The notes under the pieces: generated by a model
What the model saw: the letters and a program-made list of their open reading frames with translations, nothing else
The model's database searches: none
Told to the model about the DNA's origin: nothing
Assembly: GCF_002929705.1 (NCBI RefSeq)
Contig: NZ_PJIN01000001.1
Coordinates: forward strand, 623,244 to 687,243
Length of the DNA: 64,000 bases
Direction of reading: 5' to 3'
DNA from: Arthrobacter sp. N199823
GTDB taxonomy: Bacteria > Actinomycetota > Actinomycetes > Actinomycetales > Micrococcaceae
In this document: positions 36,772-45,605 of the stretch, in pieces
How the letters are laid out: every line of letters starts with the position of its first letter
How positions within the stretch are numbered: position 1 is the stretch's first letter
Position numbers and translations under genes: made by a program

Positions 36772-37024
36772 AGCCGGCTGAACTGCCCAACGAACCAACG
36801 ACGGGCATGCCGGCACCGTGAGGCGCTTGCGCTACCGACTGGGTTCACAAGGGAACGATAACCGGGACACTTCACCGTTCCTCAGGTGAATCCTTGTACG
36901 CGCACGGGACATCTGCGGATGGACTGGTCGGCGACCAACATCAACCAGCTGCACATTGGTCCTTTTCGGTCTTGAGTTCAGCGCCCAGCTGGTACTCCTC
37001 GGACCTGAAGGAGACCGTATTTTC

Positions 37025-37216
37025 CTACCGCGGCCTGATGATTTTTTTCTCGGCGGCCGCGAACGTGCCTCCAATAACTTTGTCCGCCATGCTCCGAGCG
37101 TCAGCTTCGTTGTCATAGCCTTGGTTGCCATCAACCGCGATGATCTGGCCGTTGTCGGCTTCCAGACGCCACGCCCATTTGCCGTCCGGACGGGAGTACA
37201 AGATGCGTTTTGACAT
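37025..37216 (-). CDS. YegP-type (DUF1508) small protein
   Basis: A 63-residue single-repeat member of the YegP/DUF1508 family (KWAWRLEADNGQIIAVDGNQ followed by DNEADARSMADKVIGG). A strong AGGGGGAA site lies upstream of the ATG on the minus strand. Function unknown. It is related in fold, not in close sequence, to the protein at 27644-27925. Confidence 0.82.
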   Translation of the reverse strand: MSKRILYSRPDGKWAWRLEADNGQIIAVDGNQGYDNEADARSMADKVIGGTFAAAEKKIIRPR

Positions 37217-37343
37217 TCAAATTCCCCCTTTTTTAATTGACTAAGCTACGCAAACGATTATAGTAATGCCACACTTCTGTCTGCAATCAGTCTGCCCCAT
37301 CCGCGGTGTCCGCTATGGAAAGTTAGCCTCGATTGGGGATCCC

Positions 37344-38324
37344 TCAGCGGGCACCTGAACCGAGAAGTCGCCGGGTCCAGTCGGCCAGCGCTTCGGTTGC
37401 GCTCACAGAGATGGTGGCGGTCGGCATCATGCTCGTGAAGCCGTGGAAGGCTCCCGCCCACACGTGCAGTTCCACGTCACCACCGGCAGCCCACAGCCCG
37501 CTGGCGTAGGCGACCGTCTCGTCGCGGAAGACCTCCGCGCTTCCGCAGTCGATGTAGGTTCGAGGGAGTCCGGAGAGATCGGTCGCTCGCGCCGGTGCTG
37601 CATAGACAGACACGTCCCCGCCGGCTCGGCGGGAGCCGAGGTAGGCGTCCCAGCCGAAGCGGGTCATCTGCCGATCCGCGACCCCGACACCGTCGATCTG
37701 CTTCGTCGACACGGTGGAGTCGCGATCGTCGAGCATGGGTGACACCAGGATCTGCGCCAGGAGCGCCGGCCCTTTCCGGTCGCGAGCGAGCAGGGCGGTT
37801 CCGGCGGCGAGCCCGGCGCCGGCACTCTGCCCGGCGATCACGATGCGCTCGGGGTCGATGCCGAGCTCGCGGACGTGGGCGTGTACCCAGACGAGCCCGG
37901 CGTAGCAGTCCTCGACCGGGTACGGGTCGGGGTATTCGGGGGCGAGGCGGTAGTCGATGCTGATGAGCACGACGTCGTGGTCGTCCAGCAGCCAGTCGTC
38001 GTACGAGTCGAGGTTGCCGAGGTAGTGGCCGAACATCATCCCGCCGCCGTGGATTGTGTACACCGCGCTCGTGGCTCCGGTGCGGCCGATCCGTTGGATG
38101 ACCGCGAGGGTGATCGGATCCCCGAGGTGGCCGGGCACCGTGAGTGTTCGCCGCTCGTACCCACGAGACCGCAGCCGCTCGTCGAGCGCTTCTTCGGTGA
38201 TGTCGAGTCCGCGCATCCGGGGCAGCATCTCGGTGGTCAGGGTAAACGGCCCGCGGGCCTCGAGGGCGGTGAGGAATGTGGCGAGCTCAGGATCGAACGG
38301 AGGGCGGGGCATGAGGTCAGACAT
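37344..38324 (-). CDS. Alpha/beta hydrolase, HSL-type esterase
   Basis: A 326-residue esterase of the hormone-sensitive lipase group. The oxyanion motif HGGG is in YTIHGGGMMFGHY, the nucleophile in IAGQSAGAGLAAG, and the C-terminal His in GAFHGFTSM. It would hydrolyse short acyl esters. It overlaps the MFS transporter gene by eight bases, so the two are co-transcribed. Base composition is clearly more GC-rich than in neighbouring genes, a sign of recent acquisition. Confidence 0.92.
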   Translation of the reverse strand: MSDLMPRPPFDPELATFLTALEARGPFTLTTEMLPRMRGLDITEEALDERLRSRGYERRTLTVPGHLGDPITLAVIQRIGRTGATSAVYTIHGGGMMFGHYLGNLDSYDDWLLDDHDVVLISIDYRLAPEYPDPYPVEDCYAGLVWVHAHVRELGIDPERIVIAGQSAGAGLAAGTALLARDRKGPALLAQILVSPMLDDRDSTVSTKQIDGVGVADRQMTRFGWDAYLGSRRAGGDVSVYAAPARATDLSGLPRTYIDCGSAEVFRDETVAYASGLWAAGGDVELHVWAGAFHGFTSMMPTATISVSATEALADWTRRLLGSGAR

Positions 38325-39786
38325 AGGAAGGCTCCTGGGTGGTGGGCTGGGCGGGGGCCCGGCGCGAACGGTGGATACCGATGCAGACGAGCGCGGCCGC
38401 GAGGGCGGTGATGGTCAGGCCCGCGATAAGGAGCGCCTGCTGGAATGACGCGAGCTGATCCGAGGTGAAGGTCATTGTTGCGATACTGCTGCCGACGAGA
38501 GCGGCGAGGATCGTGCCGGTCGCGGCGATCCCGACAGCGGTCGCGATCTCGCTGGCCGTGTCGACCAGGGCAGCACCGATGGAGGTGCGATTCTCGGGGA
38601 GACCGCGGAGCACGTTGTTTCCGGCGACGACGCCGACCACCCGCATCCCGGCGGCGACGAGCACGAGGGCGACCAGCACCCAGGGGTAGCCGAATCGGCC
38701 GAGGAGCGCGAACACGGCGAGTCCGGCGACCACGGCGGCAGCGCTCATCCAGGCCGCCCGGTCGAGGCCCACACGTTTCACGAACGGACCGACGAAGCGG
38801 CCACTCGCGAGAAGCACCACGACCTGCGGCAGCGTGCCGACAGCGGCTAGAGCCGGTGGCCACCCCCAGGCAAACTGCAACTGCAACGTCACCATGTACG
38901 ACAGCCCGGCCATCGCGAGCCCGGCCGCGGCCTTGTAGGCCAGGCCGCTGGCGACCAGCGGCTGTACGACGAGACGAAGCTCCAGCAGCGGGTGGCGCGC
39001 GGTGCGCTCTCGGGCTACGAAGCCGACCACTGCGGCCACGGTGGCAGCCGCTGCACCCCAGGCCAGAGCGACGTCGGTGCCGGCGACGAACAGGGTCGGT
39101 GTGAGGAGGACGCCGACGACGGTCGCCGTGCCCAGGACGGCACCGATCACGTCGACGGGGTCACGGTGGAGGTCGGTTCGACGATCGGCGGCGATCCCGG
39201 CTCGAATCCCGAGCAAGGCGATCACCGCGATGGGAGCGTTGGCGAGGATGAGCACTTGCCACGGTGCCACGGCGAGCACGAATCCGCCGATGGTGGGCCC
39301 GACGGCCAAGCCGACCAGCCCCGCGGTCGAGATGACCGTCAGGGCGCGCACGCGCAGATCGTCGTCGTCGAACAGGCGGAACGCCAACGCCATCGATCCC
39401 GGCGTCGTCATCGCCGCGGCGACCCCCAACAGAGCCCGCACGGCGATCAGCTGCTCCACCGAGGTGACGAACAGGGTCAGGATGCTCACGACCGCGAGCA
39501 GCGTCAGGCCGACGAGCATCACCCGGCGCCGGCCGACACGGTCTGCGACCGCGCCGAACAGCAGCATCAGGCCTCCGAACGCGACCGAGTACGCGCCGGA
39601 GACCCATTGAAGCGACGCGGTGGACGCCGCCAGCTCGCGCCCGATAGTCGGAAGCGCCACGTTCAAGACGGAGTTGTCGAGCATCTCGAACAGGAACACC
39701 GCCGAGAGGCCGGCCAGCGGAATCCACGCGTCGCGGAGACGCTGCGGTGGGGCCGCTGTGGCTGGGGAGGTCATGGGTTCGCACAT
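38317..39786 (-). CDS. MFS drug-efflux-type transporter (EmrB/QacA, 14 segments)
   Basis: A 489-residue major facilitator of the drug:H+ antiporter-2 group with about 14 hydrophobic segments. The motif A loop is GAVADRVGRRRVML and an early LDNSVLNVALPTIGREL segment is diagnostic for this group. The ATG at 39786 has AGGAG eight bases upstream. It probably exports a hydrophobic compound, and the coupled esterase may modify it. No TetR or MarR regulator adjoins. GC content is unusually high. Confidence 0.92.
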   Translation of the reverse strand: MCEPMTSPATAAPPQRLRDAWIPLAGLSAVFLFEMLDNSVLNVALPTIGRELAASTASLQWVSGAYSVAFGGLMLLFGAVADRVGRRRVMLVGLTLLAVVSILTLFVTSVEQLIAVRALLGVAAAMTTPGSMALAFRLFDDDDLRVRALTVISTAGLVGLAVGPTIGGFVLAVAPWQVLILANAPIAVIALLGIRAGIAADRRTDLHRDPVDVIGAVLGTATVVGVLLTPTLFVAGTDVALAWGAAAATVAAVVGFVARERTARHPLLELRLVVQPLVASGLAYKAAAGLAMAGLSYMVTLQLQFAWGWPPALAAVGTLPQVVVLLASGRFVGPFVKRVGLDRAAWMSAAAVVAGLAVFALLGRFGYPWVLVALVLVAAGMRVVGVVAGNNVLRGLPENRTSIGAALVDTASEIATAVGIAATGTILAALVGSSIATMTFTSDQLASFQQALLIAGLTITALAAALVCIGIHRSRRAPAQPTTQEPSYV

Positions 39787-40014
39787 GGGCGCACTCCTTC
39801 GATGAAGAAGTGGCGACTCCCACGAGACGCTTGTGCGTTTCCGCCGGCCGGAGCCTGACGGGATTTTTCCCTCTGCGATAATGCTACCGCATCTGTGCTC
39901 AGCTGGACGCGTCCAGACCTCCCGCATACCGATTCACTATCAGTGCCCGTAAGACGGTCCCTCACCGGACGAACCATCTCCTGACCTGCGGTTATATGAT
40001 GGCGGCTTTTGGAC

Positions 40015-40069
40015 TGTCCCGTAGGGGTAGCCCGGTGAGCTGTCGAGTGAGCGGGCGTCATATGGGACA
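40015..40069. promoter_or_regulatory. Possible recombinase binding site upstream of the resolvase gene
   Basis: Inverted arms TGTCCCGTA (40015-40023) and TATGGGACA (40061-40069) differ at one position and lie just upstream of the recombinase start. Serine resolvase subsites often have TGTC/GACA ends and sit beside the gene, where they also act as operators. Only one imperfect pair was found, so this is tentative. Confidence 0.3.
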
Positions 40070-40078
40070 CTGCTGAGC

Positions 40079-40675
40079 ATGTCTGAATTACTAATTGGGT
40101 ATGCAAGGGTTTCCACCGACGAGCAAGACTTGACCGCGCAGCGCGACGCGCTGGCGGCTATGAATATAGGCGAGGATCGGATCTACGTAGATCACGGACT
40201 GACTGGATCAAATAGGAACCGTCCAGGTTTGCGTGAGGCGTTGGCCGCTTGCCGTGCCGGGGACACGCTCGTTGTGACCAAGCTGGATCGACTGGCTCGC
40301 TCCGTAAGGGATGCCCATGAGATCGCTGACCAGCTCGCCAGCCGGGACATTAAGTTGAATATTGGCGGATCAGTCCACAATCCGCTAGATCCCATAGGAA
40401 AGCTGCTTTTCAACGTTCTGGCGATGGTTGCTGAATTTGAAGGAGATCTCATCCGGGCGCGAACGCGCGAAGGAATGAAGGTCGCTAAGGCCAAAGGCCG
40501 CTTGCGCGGGAAGCCACCGAAACTGTCGCCAGCCCAGGAACGCCACCTCGTTGAGCTTCATGCAGCTGGCGAGCACAGCATGTATGAAATCGCCGAGCTC
40601 TTCTCTGTCGCACGGTCAACGGTCTACCGGGCGCTCGAGAGGGCGAAGAGTACAGGCGACAGCAACCCGGCTTAG
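40079..40675 (+). CDS. Serine recombinase (resolvase/invertase family)
   Basis: A 198-residue small serine recombinase. The nucleophile Ser12 is in YARVSTDEQDL, and VVTKLDRLARS carries the catalytic arginine motif; the C-terminal helix-turn-helix is MYEIAELFSVARSTVYRALER. Such enzymes resolve transposon cointegrates or invert DNA. It lies about 360 bases inside the right direct repeat of the accessory segment, so it may be a relic of the element that brought the segment in. Appears intact. Confidence 0.93.
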   Translation: MSELLIGYARVSTDEQDLTAQRDALAAMNIGEDRIYVDHGLTGSNRNRPGLREALAACRAGDTLVVTKLDRLARSVRDAHEIADQLASRDIKLNIGGSVHNPLDPIGKLLFNVLAMVAEFEGDLIRARTREGMKVAKAKGRLRGKPPKLSPAQERHLVELHAAGEHSMYEIAELFSVARSTVYRALERAKSTGDSNPA

Positions 40676-41036
40676 TGACAGGATCCTGGTATTGATGGCC
40701 TGGACGGTTTCGCCACCTCGGCCACCTCAAGGTATGGACGCAGACTAGCGCCCGAGCCAAATCCTGGTATTCCACCCGTGTAATTTGCTTCTGGGGGATC
40801 CACTCGAGCCGGTATCTGTTGTCTGGTCCGTGCAGCTCGACCAAACCGTAGGAGCGGCGCAAGGGCAATCCGCCGCCTGGTCGCAGACTTTGACGACATC
40901 TTTGGAGTCAAGAAGGGGGAGTTCATCCAGCTGAAAGGGGGAGCAGTTCGTTTTTGGCCCTAAATAGCTTTGACCTGCAGTATGAAACCGCAGGTCAAAG
41001 GCTCGTTTTGATGCCCCAGGTGGACTCTAGCCGGGG
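40676..41036. other. Remnant-rich stretch beyond the recombinase
   Basis: Both strands hold short protein-like frames: on the minus strand below 40868 (RRSYGLVELHGPDNRYRLEW), and on the plus strand around 40870-40960 (RRLVADFDDIFGVKKGEF). They overlap each other and lack complete genes, so they look like fragments. An 11-bp hairpin (CTTTGACCTGC and its complement) lies at 40968-41000, just before the right direct repeat. Confidence 0.45.
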
Positions 41037-41163
41037 CCCCGAGAATCATATTCGAGTGCTGGAAAAGAACGGGTTGTCTTGGGAAGGACGGCTGCGTTCG
41101 CATCGGCTGGTCCGTGGGAAGCGCCGGGACTCCATGCTCTATTCCATCCTCCGCGGGGAATAG
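41037..41163 (+). pseudogene. 3' fragment of a GNAT gene in the right direct repeat
   Basis: The last 42 codons of a GNAT gene, from PENHIRVLEKNG to the stop, corresponding to the end of the intact gene at 23630-24166. The similarity begins abruptly at 41037 and continues past the stop codon to 41214, about 94 percent identical with a six-base in-frame deletion. No N-terminal part is present. Confidence 0.85.
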
Positions 41164-41223
41164 TGACAGGCGTATGATGTGGATCACTGCACGCTTCTAC
41201 TCTAGTCTCAGGAGTTGGCCGCC

Positions 41224-41475
41224 ATGCAAGAACTTCGAAAGCTACCCCGATGGGCGCTGATCTTTTCTTCTTGCGTGGCCGTCGTAGCAGTTGGGTTTGT
41301 GGTCATGGGGGTAGTCGACCTGCTGACAGGGGCCGGGATGGACAGGTTCGCCTTAGATGTTCTGGCCGCAGCTGCCTTCGCGTTAGCTGCGTGGTCCATC
41401 GCAGTGAAGGGTAACCCTGCCCTGTCGCGACGTCGAGATGAAGCGCCCAACCGTCGGAGTCCTCTGGAGTGGTGA
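41224..41475 (+). CDS. Small membrane protein
   Basis: An 83-residue protein with two hydrophobic segments (WALIFSSCVAVVAVGFVVMGVVDLL and FALDVLAAAAFALAAWSIAV) and a basic C-terminus. The ATG at 41224 has AGGAG nine bases upstream. Function unknown. It is the first gene beyond the accessory segment. Confidence 0.65.
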   Translation: MQELRKLPRWALIFSSCVAVVAVGFVVMGVVDLLTGAGMDRFALDVLAAAAFALAAWSIAVKGNPALSRRRDEAPNRRSPLEW

Positions 41476-41534
41476 GCTGCATCTTGGTGCACGTGTGCTT
41501 GTGATTGAGGATGAACTGCTACAAACTGGCACAC

Positions 41535-42152
41535 ATGAGTGATGTTGCCAAGGCTGAGTTACGCCGATATTTGCAAGAAGGCCGCGATGCGATGGTGTGG
41601 AAGCTTGGGGGACTCTCTGAATACGATCTGCGTCGTCCCCTAACCACCACTGGTACCAACCTACTGGGGTTGGTGAAGCATTTGGCAGGGGTCGAGGCTG
41701 CGTACTTTGGCGCGGTCTTCGGCCGTCCCTTCCCCGAGAATCACCCTTGGATGGCAATCGACGCGCCGGAGAATGTGGATATGTGGGCCACCGCAGAGGA
41801 GTCCAGCGAAGAGCTCGTGGCCCTTTACAAACGAGTGTGGGCCCATGCCGATACTACGATTTCCGAGCTCCCGATGGATGCAAGCGGTCAGGTGCCATGG
41901 TGGCGCAAGGCAAGTAACCCTGTCAGCCTGACCCGCATCCTGGTGCATGTCACCGCCGAAACACTGCGGCATGTTGGTCACGCCGACATTGTGCGCGAGT
42001 TGATCGACGGCAGCGTCGGACATCGGGACGATAACGACAACATGGCGGAGGGGGACTCAGCCTGGTGGCACAGCTATCGCGAGAACTTGGAAAAGGTGGC
42101 CAGCAGTTTCGCCGGGCCAGAGCTAGCGGCGAGGTCCTCGCTAGAGGATTAG
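41535..42152 (+). CDS. DinB family protein (DUF664)
   Basis: A 205-residue DinB-like four-helix bundle. The putative metal-binding His residues are in LVKHLAGVEAAYFG, and in TAETLRHVGHADIVREL near the C-terminus. Family members include mycothiol- or bacillithiol-dependent transferases, so detoxification is possible, but no specific reaction can be assigned. The ATG at 41535 is chosen to match the family N-terminus. Its end overlaps the convergent GNAT gene by 12 bases. Confidence 0.88.
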   Translation: MSDVAKAELRRYLQEGRDAMVWKLGGLSEYDLRRPLTTTGTNLLGLVKHLAGVEAAYFGAVFGRPFPENHPWMAIDAPENVDMWATAEESSEELVALYKRVWAHADTTISELPMDASGQVPWWRKASNPVSLTRILVHVTAETLRHVGHADIVRELIDGSVGHRDDNDNMAEGDSAWWHSYRENLEKVASSFAGPELAARSSLED

Positions 42153-42629
42153 TTTGAACCCCACGTGAGAGGCGGTGAAACCCAGCCGCTCGTAGAACCT
42201 GTGCGCGTCCTGACGGGCTCTGTCACTGGTCAATTGGACCAAGGCGGCGCCACGCCGTCGTCCTTCTTCTACAGCCCACGTCATCATGGCCGATCCCAGC
42301 CCGTTTCCACGCAACTTCTCATCCACTCGCACCGCCTCCACCAGCAATCTCGTGGAACCCAAGCGGGCAAGGCCTGGAATGAGGGTCAGCTGCATCGTGG
42401 CAACAACATTCTCCGCGTGATCTACAACCACAATTAACTGTTGCGCCGGTTCGGCGTCAATGGCGCGGAAGGCCGCGATGTAGGGAGCTTGGTCCTGGGC
42501 AGCAGCAGAGTTCTCCGCCGCTCGAATGGGATCGTTGTTCATGAGCTCAATAATGGGCACGACGTCGGACTCGACCGCCCTGCGCAGGCGGAAGTTTGTG
42601 CCGGACAGGGTGAAGATTTCCAAGACCAT
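42141..42629 (-). CDS. GNAT family N-acetyltransferase
   Basis: A 162-residue GNAT protein. The acetyl-CoA loop reads VRVDEKLRGNGLGSAMMTWAV, and the C-terminal HRFYERLGFTASHVGFK strand is standard. The extended SDRARQDAHRFYERLGF pattern is common in histone-type or antibiotic-type GNATs of unknown substrate. An AAAGGA site precedes the ATG. It lies upstream of a maleylpyruvate isomerase-like gene on the same strand. Confidence 0.9.
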   Translation of the reverse strand: MVLEIFTLSGTNFRLRRAVESDVVPIIELMNNDPIRAAENSAAAQDQAPYIAAFRAIDAEPAQQLIVVVDHAENVVATMQLTLIPGLARLGSTRLLVEAVRVDEKLRGNGLGSAMMTWAVEEGRRRGAALVQLTSDRARQDAHRFYERLGFTASHVGFKLIL

Positions 42630-42725
42630 GTTTTCATCCTTTCACGGCCGTGCGTGCATTGGTGGGCGTGAACGCGAAGCGCCCCGCAGCAGCAGTCGTT
42701 TTGTTGGGCTATCAGGGAGGCTGGG

Positions 42726-43349
42726 CTACCAGGGAGACAGGGCCGTTGACGCATCGAGGGGCCCGCGGCCGGCAAGCCATGCCATGAAGGAGCGGCGATC
42801 AGCCAGTGATTCAAGCCGCTCAGGGACAGAGGCGAGCAGCTCTGAGAGATCCCACGCCACGTAGTCATCCGGCCAGTCCGAGGGCGTGTAGCCCATCCCG
42901 AGATCCACGTGGTGCATTTCCACTTCGCGCAGCCTGTGAGCAGGACACTCGGAGGCGCCATAGTGCCCGCCGCCCAGCAACTGGCCATTGGGCCAGCCTG
43001 CCGCCGTGCATCGCGCGAAAACTTCCTCGAGTTGGACAATGCTGGACTTGAGGTCCTCGATGATCTCGGCGGCCGGACGTGTTGATCCAAGCTCAATTTC
43101 TTGCCTGCGCTGATCCTCACCGCCAACATATTTCGGAACGTCTTTGCCCTCCAAGGCGCCGGCCAGGCGGCGAGCATGGCCGTCAGCATTGCGTGCCAAG
43201 TGGGTCAATACGTGGCCAACGCTCCAACCGGGAAGAAGGCTTGGTGAGGCGATGTCTTTGTCGCTCAGCTGCGCAACGCGGCCAGCTAATCGCAGCTGCG
43301 CTTCGCGGCAGAGTTGGGATGCATGCTCGGGATCATTCTCAAGGTTCAC
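42726..43349 (-). CDS. Mycothiol-dependent maleylpyruvate isomerase family protein
   Basis: A 207-residue member of the MDMPI/DinB-like family. The characteristic LLPGWSVGHVLTHLARNADG segment and the distal HRLREVEMHHVDLGMGYTPSDW carry the metal-binding His residues. Family members use mycothiol, the actinobacterial thiol, to isomerise or detoxify substrates. The start is GTG with a weak ribosome site. No aromatic degradation genes are nearby, so the substrate is open. Confidence 0.9.
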   Translation of the reverse strand: MNLENDPEHASQLCREAQLRLAGRVAQLSDKDIASPSLLPGWSVGHVLTHLARNADGHARRLAGALEGKDVPKYVGGEDQRRQEIELGSTRPAAEIIEDLKSSIVQLEEVFARCTAAGWPNGQLLGGGHYGASECPAHRLREVEMHHVDLGMGYTPSDWPDDYVAWDLSELLASVPERLESLADRRSFMAWLAGRGPLDASTALSPW

Positions 43350-43496
43350 GGGACTATCAGCCTCTCTTGGTTACTGCTTTCTTTCCTCAGCCTTCCATCA
43401 TCTGTTCAGCTACGGCAATTTCATGACAGGGGGAGGATATGCGTGGCGGGCTCCGGGATAGGGGAGTGCGTGCTGGTTACGTGCAAGACTCGGTGG

Positions 43497-43901
43497 ATGA
43501 CTGAGATTCCTCTGGGCACGTTGCACCATGTTGAACTGTGGGTACCTGATTTTGCACGGGCCACTGATGAATGGGGCTGGCTACTGTCCAGCCTTGGCTA
43601 CGAGTCCTTTCAAACGTGGCCGAACGGCGGCAGCTGGAAACAGGGCGCTACGTACATAGTCGTGGAAGAGTCCCCGGCTCTGAGCGCGCGAATTCATCAG
43701 CGGACGGCTCCTGGGTTGAACCACCTGGCTTTCCACGCAGGCACGGCAGATCGTGTTGACGCTCTCTTAAAAGAGGGGGTTGAGCACGGTTGGAAAGCAC
43801 TGTTCGCAGACAAATATCCCCATGCTGGCGGCGCCGGACACTATGCTGCATACTTGGAAAATTCTGCTGGTTTCGAGGTCGAGCTCATTGCCAGCACGTG
43901 A
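43497..43901 (+). CDS. VOC family (glyoxalase-like) protein
   Basis: A 134-residue vicinal-oxygen-chelate protein with the paired beta-alpha-beta units: LHHVELWVPDFARATDEWGWLL opens the first, and GLNHLAFHAG with AYLENSAGFEVELI forms the second. The metal ligands His and Glu appear kept. Substrate unknown; many relatives act in detoxification or antibiotic binding. The frame is open to 43314 but family length supports the ATG at 43497. Confidence 0.88.
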   Translation: MTEIPLGTLHHVELWVPDFARATDEWGWLLSSLGYESFQTWPNGGSWKQGATYIVVEESPALSARIHQRTAPGLNHLAFHAGTADRVDALLKEGVEHGWKALFADKYPHAGGAGHYAAYLENSAGFEVELIAST

Positions 43902-43975
43902 AGCCATGACCACGTCGTTTGTGCTCGAATTTCCGTCAAAGAGTAGCCGGGGCCGTGGATCTCTACACTCGAGTC

Positions 43976-44338
43976 ATGGGTGAAAAAGCGAAGACCGTCG
44001 AAGAGTATCTCAGTGCGCTCGACCCGGCGTGCCGAGCAGAACTTGAGCGGATCCGTGCGCTCGTGACTCAGCTCGTCCCGGACACCGTGGAGACCCTGAG
44101 TTACGGGATGCCGACGCTCAAATACAGGAACCGGGCACTGGTGTACTTCACCGCGTCCAAGAAACATTTGAGCTTCTATCCCTCCTCGTGGGCGATTGAC
44201 GAGCTGAGAGACCAGCTCAAGGACTACAAGACAACCAAACACGCGATCCAATTTACTCTGGACAAGACCCTGTCCAGCCGCCTCATCGAAGACCTTGTGA
44301 GCGTACATGTGCGCGAAATTGACGCCAACAGGCAATAA
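43976..44338 (+). CDS. DUF1801 family protein
   Basis: A 120-residue single-domain protein of the DUF1801/YdhG fold: TVEEYLSALDPACRAELERIR followed by ETLSYGMPTLKYRNRALVYF and HLSFYP. These proteins are related to frataxin-like folds and have no firm function. The ATG at 43976 fits the family start. It stands between two VOC genes. Confidence 0.9.
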   Translation: MGEKAKTVEEYLSALDPACRAELERIRALVTQLVPDTVETLSYGMPTLKYRNRALVYFTASKKHLSFYPSSWAIDELRDQLKDYKTTKHAIQFTLDKTLSSRLIEDLVSVHVREIDANRQ

Positions 44339-44568
44339 ACCGCTGGCATCCAACGATCCAGCATCCTTGGGGCTGCATTGTCCCATCTGTCTCGGGTAGC
44401 CGTCCTGCCAAGCGCTCGTCTGATGATGATCGCGTATGGCCGGGAATGTCGGGTTCATCTTGCGTGAACGTCTGTCACTGACCGGGCCGGCCGGCGTTTT
44501 GTTGTCTGCGGTGGACACTCGCCGGGTCGGGCGGCACGATTGAGGGACATCAACGACTGGAGAAGCCC

Positions 44569-44925
44569 ATGCGCGTCATCCGCGTCACGATTGACCTCAC
44601 GGTGCCCGACATTGAGGAGGCGAGGGCCTTCTACTCGGACTACCTTGGGCTCGCCGGGGAAGACTTGGGTCTTGACTGGGTCACTCGCTTTGTCGTGCCG
44701 AGTTCTGGGGAGCACATTCAGCTCGTGTCGCGGGACGCTGCGGCGCCCGAGAACCCGCTGCTCACCGTCAAAGTCGATGACGTCGACGACGCCTACGCCC
44801 AGGCTCGTAGACGCGGCTATGAGATTGTCCACCCTTTGAGCACGGAGCCTTGGGGTATTCGCCGATTCTTCGTCCGTGCCCCTGACGGGACGGTGATTAA
44901 CATCGCCGCGCTCCGCGAGCCATGA
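44569..44925 (+). CDS. VOC family (glyoxalase-like) protein
   Basis: A 118-residue VOC protein. The opening VTIDLTVPDIEEARAFYSDYLGL and the closing EPWGIRRFFVRAPDGTVINI are diagnostic. GGAG lies seven bases before the ATG. The sequence is typical of small bleomycin-resistance-like proteins, but a resistance role is not shown. About 230 bases upstream hold no recognised feature. Confidence 0.9.
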   Translation: MRVIRVTIDLTVPDIEEARAFYSDYLGLAGEDLGLDWVTRFVVPSSGEHIQLVSRDAAAPENPLLTVKVDDVDDAYAQARRRGYEIVHPLSTEPWGIRRFFVRAPDGTVINIAALREP

Positions 44926-45038
44926 CGTCGCACGCTTAGCCGACCACCGCCGCACGGGCATCTCAGATTCGATGACCGGCTCAGACGATGGCACCACGGA
45001 CCCGTTGCAGATCCCCAGTCGGCAGATATCTTGGGATC

Positions 45039-45473
45039 ATGCGAAGTGTTTGGGATGCTGAAGAATCGGGTGTGATGCGGTTGCCGTCGGGCCGATTGCT
45101 GCGCGGGCGCGGCCTTCATCAGCCAATCCCAAGTGGAGCTCCACCCGACTTCGCGCTCTACCTCCTGGGCAAGAGACCGGCCACGCCAACATGGGAATCA
45201 CGATGGGTGCTGTGGCCCGATTTTCGGCTACCCAAGGACCACGACGACGCACTGGACGCACTGCGTGAAGCCTGGATTCGTTCTCAAAGAGAGCGAGTCG
45301 AGATCGACTGCGACGGTGGTCATGGCCGCACGGCTACCGCGCTGGCGTGTATCGCCGTGCTCGACGGCGTGCCCGCCGACAAAGCTGTGAAGTTCGTTCG
45401 TGAGCGTTATAACCCACGCGCCGTCGAGACACCGTGGCAACGCAGGTACGTCGCGCACTTCACCGCGGACTAA
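45039..45473 (+). CDS. Protein-tyrosine/dual-specificity phosphatase-like protein
   Basis: A 144-residue protein. The phosphatase P-loop C-x5-R is present as CDGGHGRT with Cys91 and Arg97, and a WPDF segment at residues 60-63 matches the WPD general-acid loop (Asp61). This order and spacing support a cysteine-based phosphatase. The target is unknown. The ATG at 45039 is the best start; the longer frame to 44988 lacks support. Confidence 0.78.
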   Translation: MRSVWDAEESGVMRLPSGRLLRGRGLHQPIPSGAPPDFALYLLGKRPATPTWESRWVLWPDFRLPKDHDDALDALREAWIRSQRERVEIDCDGGHGRTATALACIAVLDGVPADKAVKFVRERYNPRAVETPWQRRYVAHFTAD

Positions 45474-45605
45474 CCCACTCCAAGCAGCCCGTCCCGCTGG
45501 AGGCGCCCCTGCGAGGCGGATTCATAGGCTGGCTGATCCAAGTCGCAGTCGATCTGCAACTTCTGGCCTCTGGCGAACCGCTGGGTTCCGGCATAGCGTG
45601 GCGAG

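Noticed and set aside
40485-40868. 127-codon minus-strand frame overlapping the recombinase 3' end
   Set aside because: Only the first part is protein-like; the rest is antisense to the recombinase, so at most it is a fragment.
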